This document shows, piece by piece, positions 63,997 through 64,000 of a DNA stretch of 64,000 bases. Positions within the stretch are counted from its first letter, which is position 1. Every line of letters starts with the position of its first letter. The DNA is from an uncultured Clostridium sp. (GTDB lineage Bacteria > Bacillota > Clostridia > TANB77 > CAG-508), in contig USDL01000001.1 of NCBI GenBank assembly GCA_900553365.1, positions 59,383-123,382 of the forward strand, written 5' to 3'. The position numbers and the translations under genes are program-made. The notes beneath the pieces were generated by a model, which was given only the letters and a program-made list of their open reading frames with translations, was not told the DNA's origin and did not search any database.

Positions 63997-64000
63997 TGCA

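Noticed and set aside
1..64000. CRISPR array, terminase genes, suppressor tRNA
   Set aside because: Looked for by eye and not found. The terminase and a CUA-anticodon tRNA are probably outside the window; absence by eye is not proof.

Overview
The window is a contiguous piece of a tailed double-stranded DNA phage genome (Caudoviricetes, siphovirus-like). It is AT-rich, densely packed and almost entirely transcribed on the minus strand, so genes are best read from right to left. Strong AGGAGG-type ribosome binding sites, frequent TTG and GTG starts, sigma70-type promoters with 17-bp spacers and a Firmicutes-type RecU suggest a Bacillota host, probably a gut or other anaerobic one; the host is inference. 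The outstanding property is the genetic code. In about half of the genes the frame runs through in-frame TAG codons and stops at TAA or TGA, so TAG is sense, most likely glutamine. With the standard code the 4,304-codon tape measure gene and many others would appear as strings of fragments.

Layout in transcription order. Far right (63.2-63.9 kb): a repeat-rich intergenic region and a plus-strand gene fragment. Lysis: holin-like gene and SH3-containing amidase (61.8-63.2 kb). A plus-strand serine recombinase (61.0-61.8 kb) with its own promoter and a palindrome. Head: portal-like protein, small accessory genes, protease-scaffold-like protein, a head protein, and a major-capsid-like gene split by a group I intron carrying a homing endonuclease (51.9-60.8 kb). 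Head-tail connector and tail-tube region (44.9-51.8 kb), including a LAGLIDADG endonuclease. A middle block (36.9-44.7 kb) holds a beta-CASP metallo-beta-lactamase nuclease, a large structured RNA candidate, a ClpP-like protease, a metallophosphoesterase, RecU, a broken HNH endonuclease and a tyrosine recombinase. Tail: chaperone-position genes, the giant tape measure, and distal tail and hub proteins (15.7-36.9 kb). Replication and recombination: SSB, Sak4/RecA-like ATPase, DnaB, primase, RecJ, DnaE (split by a second small intron), RecD2-like helicase and a P-loop kinase cut by the window start (1-15.7 kb).

The replication genes form a nearly complete phage replisome (DnaB, primase, DnaE, SSB) with recombination and repair functions (RecJ, RecD2, Sak4, RecU). 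Several consensus promoters divide the minus strand into transcription units. At least four unrelated homing-endonuclease families and two introns sit in the window. No terminase, no convincing tRNA (including the expected suppressor tRNA) and no CRISPR array were seen.
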